DNA from: Isoetes taiwanensis
Taxonomy: Eukaryota; Streptophyta; Lycopodiopsida; Isoetales; Isoetaceae
Direction: 5' to 3'
NCBI GenBank assembly: GCA_021234155.1
Contig: JAJEKV010000039.1
Location: forward strand, 13,991,091-14,055,090
Length of the DNA stretch: 64,000 nucleotides
Part shown: positions 39,886 to 49,830 of the stretch, piece by piece
Layout of the letters: the number at the start of each line of letters is the position of its first letter
Numbering within the stretch: position 1 is the stretch's first letter
Position numbers and translations under genes: made by a program
Notes under the pieces: generated by a model
Database searches by the model: none
Seen by the model: only the letters and a program-made list of their open reading frames with translations
What the model was told of the DNA's origin: nothing

Positions 39886-39962
39886 GGTTTTGCATTAAGG
39901 CAGCTGGATTAAGCGTTTGACTTCGGATCAAAAGGTCGTGGGTTCAATTCCCACTGTGGTCA
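39886..39962 (+). pseudogene. tRNA-Arg with scrambled acceptor and D-arm
   Basis: Anticodon TCG and T-arm intact; 5' third replaced by GTTTTGCATTAAGGCAGC. Confidence 0.7.
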
Positions 39963-40018
39963 ATATGGCAACAAGATTTTAAGATCTGTCCAATTGATGC
40001 ATAAAAATACAACTACTA

Positions 40019-40099
40019 TGTTGAGAATGGGATTTGAACCCATGCCCTTTCGGATCAGAACCTTAATCTGGCGCCTTAGACCAACTCGGCCATCTCAAC
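40019..40099 (-). tRNA. tRNA-Leu(AAG)
   Basis: Complete 81 bases; one base change in the variable arm (CGGATC for CGGACC on the + strand). Confidence 0.87.
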
Positions 40100-40223
40100 A
40101 TAATTGCATTATGTAAAGTTAGTCCAATAGTACCCTTGTGTCTATGCAAGATCTTGAGTGCTACTCCATACGGTGATAAGGTTTTATCGACAACAAGACT
40201 TGATGGTAGATCAACACTAATAG

Positions 40224-40297
40224 GGCTGCATAGCGCAGTGGATTAGAGCGTTTGACTTCAGATCAAAAGGTCTTGGGTTCAATTCCCACTGTGGTCA
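40224..40297 (+). tRNA. tRNA-Arg body with UCA anticodon (second case)
   Basis: Anticodon loop CTTCAGA gives UCA, as at 10986. The D-arm has AGAGCG and the T-stem starts CTTGGG instead of CGTGGG, so pairing is weaker than in the first case. Confidence 0.7.
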
Positions 40298-40301
40298 ATA
40301 T

Positions 40302-41090
40302 ATGGAAAAAATTAGTAGCTATTAATAGCCAAATGGCGATTTTTTAGGGGGTCTAGACAATTTTTGCGGCGAATTTTATAAAGGGAGATTTTTTTAAAAA
40401 AAATAAAAAATAGCCATAGTTAAAACAAGTACTCCATTATTTTTTTAGGATTAGCCAAACTATTTTTCCCCTTTTCCCTAAAGAAAAAGGGATTAGCTTT
40501 TCTTTATATTATAATAATTACATATTAAATTATTAATAGCCAAACAAAAATGAATTCTTATTACAGACTTTTACATGTCCCCATTTACCATCATCAGTGA
40601 TACTAGTTTTTCAAAATATAAACTTTTATTATATATACTATATATGAATCTTCAAAAAGGAATTGTAAAAGATGGCCAATATCCCTCTAGATGCCCGAGT
40701 TGGTTGCATAACATCTTCCTTTACAGGTTAGAAATAAGTGCAACTTGATCAGTACATCTAGAAGATGTCATTGCATTGAATGTAGTTTAGACAATTGATG
40801 TGAGCTTCTGTTAAAACTTTTCTAATATTATTATATGTTCCTTGATTGTTGATTATTATTTGTAGTTGTAGTACAATATATCTAAAGCTAGAAAATTTAC
40901 ATTTTTTGCATTTTCCAGTTAGAAAAAATAGCTAAGTAAAAGTTTATAGTACTTAATTCAAAAGTTTCGCCAAGTCCAAATACATATAAATGTAATGATA
41001 ATAATAACTTTAGCCAAATGTATATCATAAAATACTGTAAAATTTTGAAAAATAGCCAAACTATTTTTTATGGAAAAATATATAGTATGC
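40302..41090. mobile_element. AT-rich 0.79-kb insertion in a tRNA unit
   Basis: Splits the linker between an Arg and a Leu gene. TCAATAT before it and TTAATAT after it could be a 7-8-bp target duplication, as for hAT elements. Inside both ends AATAGCCAAA / TTTGGCTATTTTT words face each other. No ORF. The same insertion is in array 5 (62571-63370), so it predates that duplication. Confidence 0.6.
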
Positions 41091-41149
41091 TTAATATGGC
41101 AACAACATCCTAAGATCCGTGCAATCTATGCATAAAAATACAACTACTA

Positions 41150-41230
41150 TGTTGAGAATGGGATTTGAACCCATGCCCTTTCGGACCAGAACCTTAATCT
41201 GGCGCCTTAGACCAACTCGGCCATCTCAAC
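41150..41230 (-). tRNA. tRNA-Leu(AAG), consensus copy
   Basis: Complete 81 bases, all stems paired. Confidence 0.93.
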
Positions 41231-41289
41231 ATAATAGAACTACTAGAAACGTGTGCCCGGCGATGCCGGGCATTTTCATGGACGCATGA

Positions 41290-42660
41290 CTAAGTAGGCT
41301 TAATAGAGTTTGTAGGTGGAATAAATAGTTGTAAATATAATTGTGTTAATGTAATGGAGTGCCAAGTGTAAAGCATTATAGCAGATCCAATACATAGTGG
41401 AGTGTAGCGGGAAATTGGATATTAGCATTGTATGCACATGAATTGTAATCGACGTGTATGTGTGTGCATGCATGTGTGTTCATAGTATCTAGTCTATGTA
41501 CTTTCTTGGATTGATGGTGAAAAATGTTCTTGTAAAAATCATATTGTCGCAACATATAAATAATAGAGTCAAAGTTGTAGATTGATAGGGTTTGTGGCTA
41601 TTGTTCAAGATCATGTAAGATGTCTAGCAATACTGAACATACATGCAACATACATTCTAATGCTTTTGTCCGTCTATATGATTATATGTGGAGTCTATAA
41701 TAAATGCGTGGAAGTTGTGGAAGTGTCAACTGGCCAATCATTCTTTCGAGTTGTGGTTAATTTAATGAAAAATCTTATATTGGCACTGGTTAAAAACCTT
41801 AAAATGGCATTAAAATTTGTGTAAAAAAGGCTACTGTATATGTAAAATCAAGCAATAAAAATATTGATGCAAAATCAAGTAATAAAAAACGGGTCAAAAA
41901 CATTGACTTGAGAGCTTTAACAAACAACTGTTAATATAGAATGTGGACTAATTGAAATAATATTTTATCTTGTCATCTAGTTTGTAATGACTTGAGAGCT
42001 AATAGTGCCAATATAGAATGGAATAATACTTTATCTATCACTGGTTCAGTAGTTTAAAAATCAGTGAGTGCAAGAAGCGACTTGTAAGATACGTTCTCTA
42101 TATTATAAATGTGTTAAACACATTTTCATTAAATATGGACTTTCCGCAAGTCCATAAATATCTCAAATGGTAGCTATTGTCTAGAATACAGGGTTGTAAG
42201 AGCATATTTTGCACAAAAAGATGAACTAGAACAACTTTAAGACATTAAAATTATACATAATTTCATTAAAATATCATACACTTTTCAAAGCTTTCATATA
42301 GCAATTGAAAGTAAAGTTAATGTTATGAAAATGTTAAAGTTTCAAATATCCATCATCCGTATGTTATGCGACTGCAATTCCTCATCAATTGGGATACTTT
42401 TCTCGGCTCTTCTGGGATTATTGCTATTTTCCTGCACATACCTGGGTAAATGTTAGTATTGTAATAGGTTATCGAGAGGGACATACAAGTGTGAAATTGG
42501 GCGACCGCCGTATTTAAGTCTAGCTTCACGTCCAATAACATATTTATTAATGTTATGGAAGTGTTGCTTAAAGGGGCATTATGCAAAAAGAATTCAATTA
42601 ACTAAGAAAAAATGCGTTGTGTAATTAAAGAATTAAAATTAAGTAAACTAAAGCTAACCT
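41290..42660. other. AT-rich Helitron interior, no gene
   Basis: Only short frames in AT-rich sequence. A repeated word AATAAAAA.. GTCAA near 41855-41905 and an ACTTGAGAGCT phrase occurring twice (41906, 41989) are the only structure I see. Confidence 0.45.
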
Positions 42661-42664
42661 AACC

Positions 42665-43060
42665 TAACCCTAACGGCTAACCCTAACACAGCTTCTAGCC
42701 ATGGCAAAAAACCTGTATTGCCCAACGGCTAACCCTAACACAGCTTCGAGCTATGGCAAAACCTATTGGCTATGGTATGGCGGCACAGGTAGCGGGTATG
42801 GCCGAGCTTGAAACTTGGCCGGGTATGGCCGAGATGGCCGGGTATGGCGTGATGGCGTGTATGACCCACTCGAAATCGCTATTCGAAGAAGAAGCTCATG
42901 GCGAAGTTTGGCACCATGGAACCGAAGTTTGGCACCATGTTGGAGTTTGGCACCATGATCGGATTGAAATCATCCCCGATGAACGAGGCGTGCCAGAATC
43001 ACTCCTTCATTTGTGGCCTTGATGACACAATATTTCATCGAGATGCACCGGTAGAGTGAG
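42665..43060 (+). other. Telo-box leader and short low-complexity frame
   Basis: AACCCTAAC motifs and a 60-bp near-duplication (CGGCTAACCCTAACACAGCT at about 42673 and 42725) precede a frame (42753-43022) with repeated words such as GMAE and VWHH. It may be a captured first exon; no family recognised. Confidence 0.3.
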
Positions 43061-43198
43061 GGTCGCCATGAATCCTCGCTAGTATTACCGTCTTTGCCAT
43101 AAATCACGTTAGTATTATCGCCATGAATCACGCATCAGTATTTCAAAGTAGTTCCTGGAGGTGTAGATGCAGCCATAATGGTTGAAATATTATAAGGA

Positions 43199-43358
43199 TG
43201 AAGGATTTGCTTCAAATGGTGCTTGTTTTGAGGCATGTCTGCATCTAAGGATATAAGAAAATATTAAGTTTAACAGGATTTGTGCATCAGGAATTGCTTC
43301 AAAGAGCATATGTGGCCAGGTATTTCGTCAATTCAATAGCCTAATCCGCCTTCCGGCA
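43199..43358 (+). repeat. Short flank before Helitron copy 3
   Basis: Only the last 40 bases (from CCAGGTATTTCGTC, about 43318) match the shared flank of the other Helitron copies; the rest is unassigned. Confidence 0.55.
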
Positions 43359-43371
43359 TCTTATATTATAA

Positions 43372-44541
43372 TGTTATAGCGTGTGTCTTCAATGGAGCCC
43401 TAGATCGGACGATCATGGATTTGATTGACCAACGGTGGAGATGACGTGTGCGTGTCTTCAACTAAAGTTTCATCTTGACAATGGCTCCAATATGATTAAC
43501 TCAATCCGACAGTCGAACGATGAAAGGGAAAAGGGAAAAAGGAAAAGGGGAAGGGAAAAGGAGAGAAGGAAAAGGAAAAGTGAGAGAGAAAGGACAAAAG
43601 GAAAAAAGGAAACGGGAAAAGGAGAAATAAGAATATGAAAAAATAAAAAATGGAAAAGGAAAAATAGAAAACAAAAAAGGGGAAGAAGGAAAAGAAACAA
43701 AAAAGGGTAAGGAAGGGGAAAACAAAAAGAGAAGGAGAAAAGGGAAAAGGGGAAGATAAAATGACCGATGGCCAAAATTCACTCAATCCGATAGTCAAAA
43801 AGGGAAATCGGAAAAGGAAAAAGAAAAAGGGGAAGGGAAACAAGAAAAAAAATGAAAAAGGAAAAAAAGAAAAGGAAAGAGGGAAAAGGAAAAAAAGAAG
43901 GAAAGAAGAAAAAGGTAAAAAGGGTAAAAGTGAAAAAGAAATGTTATAGCGTGTGTCTTCAATGGAGCCCTAGATCGGACGATCATGGATTTGATTGACC
44001 AACGGTGGAGATGATGTGTGCGTGTCTTCAGCTAAAGTTTCATCTTGACAATGGCTCCAATATGATTAACTCAATCCGACAGTCGAACGATGAAAGGGAA
44101 AAGGGAAAAAGGAAAAGGGGAAGGGAAAAGGAGAGAAGGAAAAGGAAAAGTGAGAGAGAAAGGACAAAAGGAAAAAAGGAAATGGGAAAAGGGAAAAGGA
44201 GAAATAAGAATATGAAAAAATAAAAAATGGAAAAGGAAAAATAGAAAACAAAAAAGGGGAAGAAGGAAAAGAAACAAAAAAGGGTAAGGAAGGGGAAAAC
44301 AAAAAGAGAAGGAGAAAAGGGAAAAGGGGAAGATAAAATGACCGATGGCCAAAATTCACTCAATCCGATAGTCAAAAAGGGAAATCGGAAAAGGGGAAGG
44401 GAAAAAAGGAAGAGGGAAATAAAGATAAAGGGAAACAAAAACAAGAAAAAAATGGAAAAGAAAAAAAAGAAAAGGAAAGAGGGAAAAGGAAAAAAAGAAG
44501 GAAAGAAGAAAAAGGTAAAAAGGGTAAAAGTGAAAAAGAAA
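43372..44541 (+). repeat. Two tandem subrepeats of about 570-590 bp
   Basis: Units begin TGTTATAG at 43372 and 43942. The first lacks about 20 bases of the purine body. Confidence 0.88.
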
Positions 44542-45755
44542 TGAAGTGAAAAGAAGTGAAGGAAAAAAAATAAAAACTAGGAAGGACGAAATAGGAATTA
44601 GAAAGGATGAAAAAGGAAAGATGGGAAAAGGAAAGGAAAAGGAAATAGAAAAAAGGGACCAAAGAAAAAGGAGAGGTAAAAGGGCACCGGGAAAAGGGTA
44701 AGAAAGTAAGGTGGGAAAAGGAGAAAAAGTTAAGGGAAAATAAGAAAAGGTGGGAAGAAGGGGACAAACAAAGTGCATGGGAGAAGTGAAATGGAAAGGA
44801 CAAAGAAAAAGAGAGGGAGGAAAGGGCAAAAGAGAATCTAGGAAAAGGGCACGAGGAAAAGGGGAAAAGGGAAAGGGCGTGGAAAAAACGGGAAGAGAGA
44901 AAGGGTGAAGAAAGAGGAAAAGGGAAGCAAAAAGAGCATCTAGAAAAAGGGAGACGAAAAAGATGGAAAAAAGGAGGAAAAGGGTGGTGGAAAAGTAGAA
45001 GAGGCAAAGGGTAAGGAACAAGGAACAGAAAAGGAGGAAGGGGAAAAGGGCATGGGACAAAAGGGAGGAAGAAAAGAGTGATTAAAGGGGAAAAAGAAAG
45101 GGAAAAATAGCATGGGAAAGGGAAAAGTAACAAGAAAAATAGGAAAGGAGAAATTGGAAAGGCAAAAAGGGGGAGAAGGATGGAGAAAGAAGGAAATAGA
45201 AAGAGGCACATAAAAAAAGTTGAGAAAAGGGAATAGAAAGAGGCATATGAAAAGGGAAAGGGAAAGGGAAAGAGAAAATGAAAAGGAAGCGGAAAGGAAA
45301 AGGAAAGGGAAAAAGGGCACGGGGAAAAGCGAAAGGGTGGGGAAAGGATGTGAAAGGACAAGGGAAGCAGAAAAAGGAATGTAAAGTTGAAAAAGGGCAC
45401 GAGGAAAAGGGGAGAGGGAAATGGGAAAAGAAATGGAAAAAAGGGCACGTGATCAAGAGAAAGTGGGTGGGGAAAGGAAGAAAAAGGGCACATAAAAAGG
45501 TGAGCAAAAGAGAACGGAAAAAATGCATGGGAAACGGGAAAGAGAAAAAGAATAGGAAAACGAAAAGGAAGGGAAAAAACAAAGGGAAAAATAGAAAGAG
45601 CTGGGGAAAGATAAAAAAGAAAGGAAAAAAGCCCATCAGAAAAAAAGAGAAAGGGAAAAAGGGGAAGGGGAAAGGGAAGGTAAAGGGAGGGACAAGGGGA
45701 TTAAAAAAGAAAAAAAAAAAAAAAGATAGAGAACGAAAAAATGGTAGAATGAATA
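44542..45755 (+). repeat. Homopurine tract, Helitron copy 3
   Basis: About 1.2 kb nearly all A/G on the + strand; contains the empty target site ATGAAAAAGGAAA (about 44606) of the LINE and the empty site GTGAAAGGACAAGGG (about 45351) of the Mutator-like element. Confidence 0.9.
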
Positions 45756-46020
45756 GGTTTTGTCCATTCTAATTTCTAATTTATGACCAAAAAATACTGG
45801 CACCACTAGTAGAGTTAGAATGTTTAGCCTATTGAATTGCCCATAGCAGCCACATAGAACCCCAGATAGCGAGCCCTAACTAAAGAGCACTATGTAAAAG
45901 TTAAACCAATAGTACCCTGGTGTCTATGCAAGATCTTCAGTGCTACTCCATAATTCTTTGGAATAGCTTCGCTGATAAGCTTTTATCGACAACAGGACTT
46001 GATGGTAGATCAACACTAAT

Positions 46021-46080
46021 AGGTGGATTAGCCGCGTTTGATTTGGATCAAAAGGTCGGGTTCAATTCCAATCGTGGTCA
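46021..46080 (+). pseudogene. tRNA-Arg lacking its 5' end
   Basis: Same 5' deletion as at 26061, with further indels. Confidence 0.7.
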
Positions 46081-46136
46081 ATATGGCAACAACATTCTAA
46101 GATCTGTCCAATCGATGCATAAAAATACAACTACTA

Positions 46137-46220
46137 TGTTGAGAATGGGATTTGAACCCATGCCCTTTCGGACCGTAACCTTAACCGGGCGCCTTTAGAC
46201 CAATCTCGGGTCATCTCAAC
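46137..46220 (-). pseudogene. tRNA-Leu with CAG/CTG-type changes
   Basis: CGTAACC for CAGAACC and CCGGGC for CTGGC; extra bases in the D-arm. T-arm intact. Confidence 0.65.
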
Positions 46221-46322
46221 ATAATTGCACTATGTAAACATTAAACCAACAGTACATCCCCGGGTGTCTATGCAAGCTTTTATCGACAAATGCGTGACTT
46301 GATGGTAGATCAACACTAATAG

Positions 46323-46396
46323 GGCTGCATAGCGCAGTGGATTAGCGCGTTTGACTTCGGATCAAAAGGTCGTGGGTTCAATTCCCACTGTGGTCA
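46323..46396 (+). tRNA. tRNA-Arg(UCG), consensus copy
   Basis: All arms match the consensus. Confidence 0.94.
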
Positions 46397-46452
46397 ATAT
46401 GGCAACAACATTCTAAGATCCGTCCAATCGATGCATAAAAATACAACTACTA

Positions 46453-46534
46453 TGTTGAGAATGGGATTTGAACCCATGCCCTTTTCGGATCGTAACCTTA
46501 ATTTGGCTTCTTTAGACCAACTCGCCATCTCAAC
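46453..46534 (-). pseudogene. tRNA-Leu with anticodon-arm changes
   Basis: Anticodon and D arms scrambled; T-arm intact. Confidence 0.65.
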
Positions 46535-46675
46535 ATAATTGCACTATGTAAAAGTTAAACCAATAGTAGCCTGGTGTCTATGCAAGATTTTCAGTGCTAC
46601 TCCATAATTCTTTGGAATAGCTTCGCTGATAAGCTTTTATCGACAATAGGACTTGATGGTAGATCAACACTAATA

Positions 46676-46755
46676 GGGTGCATAAGATAGCAGCGGGTTT
46701 AGCGCCGTTTGACTTCTGGATCAAAAGGTCGTGGGTTCAATTCCCACTGTGGTCA
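46676..46755 (+). pseudogene. tRNA-Arg with scrambled D-arm
   Basis: D-arm reads GATAGCAGCGGGTTTAGCGCC; anticodon loop gains a base (CTTCTGGA). Confidence 0.65.
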
Positions 46756-46811
46756 ATATGGCAACAACATTCTAAGATCCGTGCAATCGATGCATAAAAA
46801 TACAACTACTA

Positions 46812-46891
46812 TGTTGAGAAAGTATTTGAACCCATGCCCTTTCGGACCAGAACCTAAATCTGGCGCCTTAGACCAACTCGGCCATCTCAAC
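46812..46891 (-). pseudogene. tRNA-Leu, T-stem deletion allele
   Basis: Same GAAAGTATTT allele as at 26842. Confidence 0.7.
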
Positions 46892-47030
46892 ATAATTGCA
46901 TTATGTAAAGTTAGTCCAATAGTACCCTTGTGTCTATGCAAGATCTTGAGTGCTACTCCATAATTCTTTGGAATAGCTTCGGTGATAAGGTTTTATCGAC
47001 AACAAGACTTGATGGTAGATCAACACTAAT

Positions 47031-47103
47031 AAACGCATAGCAGTGGATTAGCGCGTTTGACTTCGGATCAAAAGGTCGTGGGTTCAATTCCCACTGTGGT
47101 CAA
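47031..47103 (+). pseudogene. tRNA-Arg with broken acceptor
   Basis: Acceptor 5' side reads AAACGCA; anticodon and T arms consensus. Confidence 0.7.
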
Positions 47104-47158
47104 TATGGCAACAACATTCTAAGATCCGTGCAATCGATACATAAAAATACAACTACTA

Positions 47159-47237
47159 TGTTGAGAATGGGATTTAAAGCCATGCCCTTTCGGACCTTAA
47201 CCCGAATCGGGCTTTTAGACCAACTCGCCATCTCAAC
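47159..47237 (-). pseudogene. tRNA-Leu remnant
   Basis: T-loop AAAGCC variant and scrambled anticodon arm, allelic to 27193. Confidence 0.7.
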
Positions 47238-47379
47238 ATAATTGCATCATGTAAAGTTAGTCCAATAGTACCCTTGTGTCTATGCAAGGTCTTGAGTGCT
47301 ACTCCATAATTCTTTGGAATAGCTTCGATGATAAGGTTTTATCGACAACGAGGACTTGATGGTAGATCAACACTAATAG

Positions 47380-47453
47380 GGCTGCATAAGCCAAAGTGGA
47401 TTAGCCGCTTGACTTGGATCAAAAGGTCGTGGGTTCAATTCCCTTCGTGGTCA
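47380..47453 (+). pseudogene. tRNA-Arg with D-arm and loop changes
   Basis: GCGCAGTGG is GCCAAAGTGG; anticodon loop lacks two bases. Confidence 0.65.
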
Positions 47454-47509
47454 ATATGGCAAAACATCCTAAGATCCGCGGCAATTTATGCATAAAAATA
47501 CAACTACTA

Positions 47510-47572
47510 TGTTCAGAATGGGATTTAAACCCATCTTTCGGTGGGCCTTTAGACCAACTCCGCCATCTCAAC
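47510..47572 (-). pseudogene. tRNA-Leu remnant, 63 bases
   Basis: Variable arm and much of the anticodon arm are missing. Confidence 0.7.
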
Positions 47573-47713
47573 ATAATTGCACTATGTAAAAGTTAAACCA
47601 ATAGTACCCTAGTGTCTATGCAAGATCTTGATGCTACTCCATAATTCTTTTGGAATAGCTTCACCGATAAGCTTTTATCGACAACAGGACTTGATGGTAG
47701 ATCAACACTAATA

Positions 47714-47789
47714 GGGTCGCATAGCGCAGGTGGATTAGCGCGTTTGACTTAGGATCAAAAGGTCGTGGGTTCAATTCCCACCGTGGTCA
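47714..47789 (+). pseudogene. tRNA-Arg body with UAG anticodon
   Basis: Anticodon loop CTTAGGA would give UAG; the acceptor and D-arm carry extra bases, so it is probably an altered Arg copy rather than a new tRNA-Leu. Confidence 0.6.
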
Positions 47790-47844
47790 ATATGGCAACA
47801 ACATTCTAAAGATCCGCAATCTATGCATAAAAATACAACTACTA

Positions 47845-47928
47845 TGTTGAGAATGTAATTTGAACCCATGCCCTTTCGGATTTAACCTTAATCCGGGCGC
47901 CTTTAGACCAACTTTCGGCCATCTCAAC
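47845..47928 (-). pseudogene. tRNA-Leu, T-stem GTAA variant with indels
   Basis: Allelic to 13067 and 28603, with extra bases in anticodon and D arms. Confidence 0.65.
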
Positions 47929-48070
47929 ATAATTGCACTATGTAAAAAGTTAAACCAATAGGACCCGGTGTCTATGCAAGATCTTGATGCTACTCCATAA
48001 TTCTTTGGAATAGCTACCGGGATAAGCCTTTTATCGACAAACAGGACTTGATAGTATATCAACACTAATA

Positions 48071-48146
48071 GGGTCTGCATAAGCCTGGGGATTAGCGCGT
48101 TTGACTTCGGATCAAAAGGTCGTGGGTTCAATTCCCACTGTGGTCA
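48071..48146 (+). pseudogene. tRNA-Arg with D-arm change
   Basis: GCGCAGTGG is AAGCCTGGGG; anticodon TCG and T-arm are consensus. Confidence 0.65.
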
Positions 48147-48202
48147 ATATGGCAACAACATTCTAAGATCTGTCCAATCGATGCATAAAAATACAACTAC
48201 TA

Positions 48203-48281
48203 TGTTGAGAATGGGATTTGAACCCATGCCCTTTCGGACGTAACCTTAACCGGACGCCTTAGACCAACTCGCCATCTCAAC
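48203..48281 (-). pseudogene. tRNA-Leu with CAG/CTG-type changes
   Basis: 79 bases; anticodon stem altered; T-arm intact. Confidence 0.65.
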
Positions 48282-48423
48282 ATAATTGCACTATGTAAAC
48301 GTTAAACCAATGCGGCACCTCGGTATCTATGAAAGATCTTCGGTGCTACTCCATAATTTTTTGGAATAGCCACCGATAAGCTTTTATCGACAAATGTGAC
48401 TTGATGGTAGATCAACACTAATA

Positions 48424-48496
48424 GGGTCGCATAGCCATGGATTAGCGGTTTGACTTGGATCAAAAGGTCGCGGGTTCAATTCCCCACCGTGGGTCA
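48424..48496 (+). pseudogene. tRNA-Arg, last unit of array 4
   Basis: Deletions in D-arm and anticodon loop; T-arm has an extra C. Confidence 0.65.
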
Positions 48497-48519
48497 ATAT
48501 GGCAACAACATTCTAAGAT

Positions 48520-48971
48520 GTGACGTTCCAGTCACATACGGCCTCAAGACGATATCGCATCAAGACTGCCACGCCTGTATTACGCCATTCCAAGCGACGG
48601 TATCGACAAGTAGCCAAGCAGCCCCGGCGCCCCTAGGGGCAACTTGCAAGGGTGCACACACTTATTAATGTGCGCACTTTAGACATTTAACCAATACAAG
48701 GGTCATGGAAACCCTAACCCTAACTGATAGCCTACATAAGGCCACCAAACCCTAACTTTCCCTTTTTCGTCCACAGACCTTCCGAGCTCCATTTCACGCA
48801 TTTCAAGAGTCAATCCCGACTCCCAAGATCTGCCTGAGCACTCTAGCTCGTCAGATTTTCTTTCCGACCGTATCCCCAAGCAAGACAGCGACATGGACGC
48901 ATTCGGATCAAGAGGAGCAAGCCGAGGACCAGGTATTTCGTCAATTCAATAGCCTAATCCGCCTTCCGGCA
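48520..48971 (+). repeat. Shared flank after array 4
   Basis: Third copy of the 13739-14194 flank, with telo-box motifs, an ATG near 48893 and the donor CAG|GTATTT. Confidence 0.6.
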
Positions 48972-49132
48972 TCTTATATTATAATGTTATAGCGTGTGTC
49001 TTCAATGGAGCCCTAGATCGGACGATCATGGATTTGATTGACCAACGGTGGAGATGATGTGTGCGTGTCTTCAACTAAAGTTTCATCTTGACAATGGCTC
49101 CAATATGATTAACTCAATCCGACAGTCGAACG

Positions 49133-49647
49133 ATGAAAGGGAAAAGGGAAAAAGGAAAAGGGGAAGGGAAAAGGAGAGAAGGAAAAGGAAAAGTGGGAGA
49201 GAAAGGACAAAAGGAAAAAAGGAAACGGGAAAAGGAGAAATAAGAATATGAAAAAATAAAAAATGGAAAAGGAAAAATAGAAAACAAAAAAGGGGAAGAA
49301 GGAAAAGAAACAAAAAAGGGTAAGGAAGGGGAAAACAAAAAGAGAAGGAGAAAAGGGAAAAGGGGAAGATAAAATGACCGATGGCCAAAATTCACTCAAT
49401 CCGATAGTCAAAAAGGGAAATCGGAAAAGGAAAAAGAAAAAGGGGAAGGGAAAAAAGGAAGAGGGAAACAAGAAAAAAAATGAAAAAGGAAAAAAAGAAA
49501 AGGAAAGAGGGAAAAGGAAAAAAAGAAGGAAAGAAGAAAAAGGTAAAAAGGGTAAAAGTGAAAAAGAAATGAAGTGAAAAGAAGTAAAGGAAAAAAAATA
49601 AAAACTAGGAAGGACGAAAAAGGAATTAGAAAGGATGAAAAAGGAAA
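49133..49647 (+). repeat. Homopurine tract before LINE copy 2
   Basis: One subrepeat body ending in the LINE target sequence ATGAAAAAGGAAA (49635-49647). Confidence 0.88.
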
Positions 49648-49830
49648 CGAGGGAACGAGGGATGGCGCTCGTCTCTACCGCCTTCGGCGTGTTACTCACC
49701 AAATTTAACCGTCGTTCTTGCTCGAGCTCCATCGCAAGACCAAGATCTTGAGCTAGGCGGTATTGCCTCGGCCTCTCTTGCTAGCCCTGTAGGGGCTAGC
49801 CTAGAGCTCCTTTCTCTCCATTGCCGCTTT

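Larger units (their letters stand above)
39448..41236. repeat. tRNA array 3: short array with AT-rich insertion
   Basis: Three Arg (39580, 39886, 40224) and three Leu copies (39710, 40019, 41150). The last unit is split by a 0.8-kb insertion between its Arg and Leu genes. An inverted Helitron end abuts the array at 41243. Confidence 0.93.
41243..43198 (-). mobile_element. Helitron of another subfamily, inverted
   Basis: Read on the - strand it ends with the hairpin GCCCGGCATCGCCGGGC (41255-41271), then CACACGTTT and CTAG (41243-41246) before T. The 5' end is placed at 43198 because the - strand there reads A|TCCTTATAATATTTC, like other Helitron starts, but this end is tentative. No replicase; no clear ORF. 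Confidence 0.6.
43359..45809 (+). mobile_element. Helitron copy 3, without nested elements
   Basis: 2.45 kb from TCTTATATTATAATG to CTAG (45806-45809). It is the uninterrupted form that defines the insertion points in copies 1, 2 and 4. The terminal hairpin is spoiled (ACCAAAAAATACTGG for GCCCAGCAACGCTGGG); its CAG and CTG positions are the ones changed. Confidence 0.85.
45891..48519. repeat. tRNA array 4: tandem Arg/Leu units, heavily altered
   Basis: Arg copies start near 46021 (5' truncated), 46323, 46676, 47031, 47380, 47714, 48071 and 48424; Leu copies lie between. Only the unit at 46323 has a clean Arg. Variant order matches array 2 minus two units. Confidence 0.93.

Noticed and set aside
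47714-47789. New tRNA-Leu(UAG) gene
   Set aside because: The body is that of tRNA-Arg with extra bases in acceptor and D-arm in an altered patch; the anticodon change is probably part of the same damage.
26061-48519. RIP-like mutation as cause of the decay
   Set aside because: RIP makes C to T transitions at CpA. Here changes at CAG/CTG include indels and CAG to CGT, which RIP does not make.
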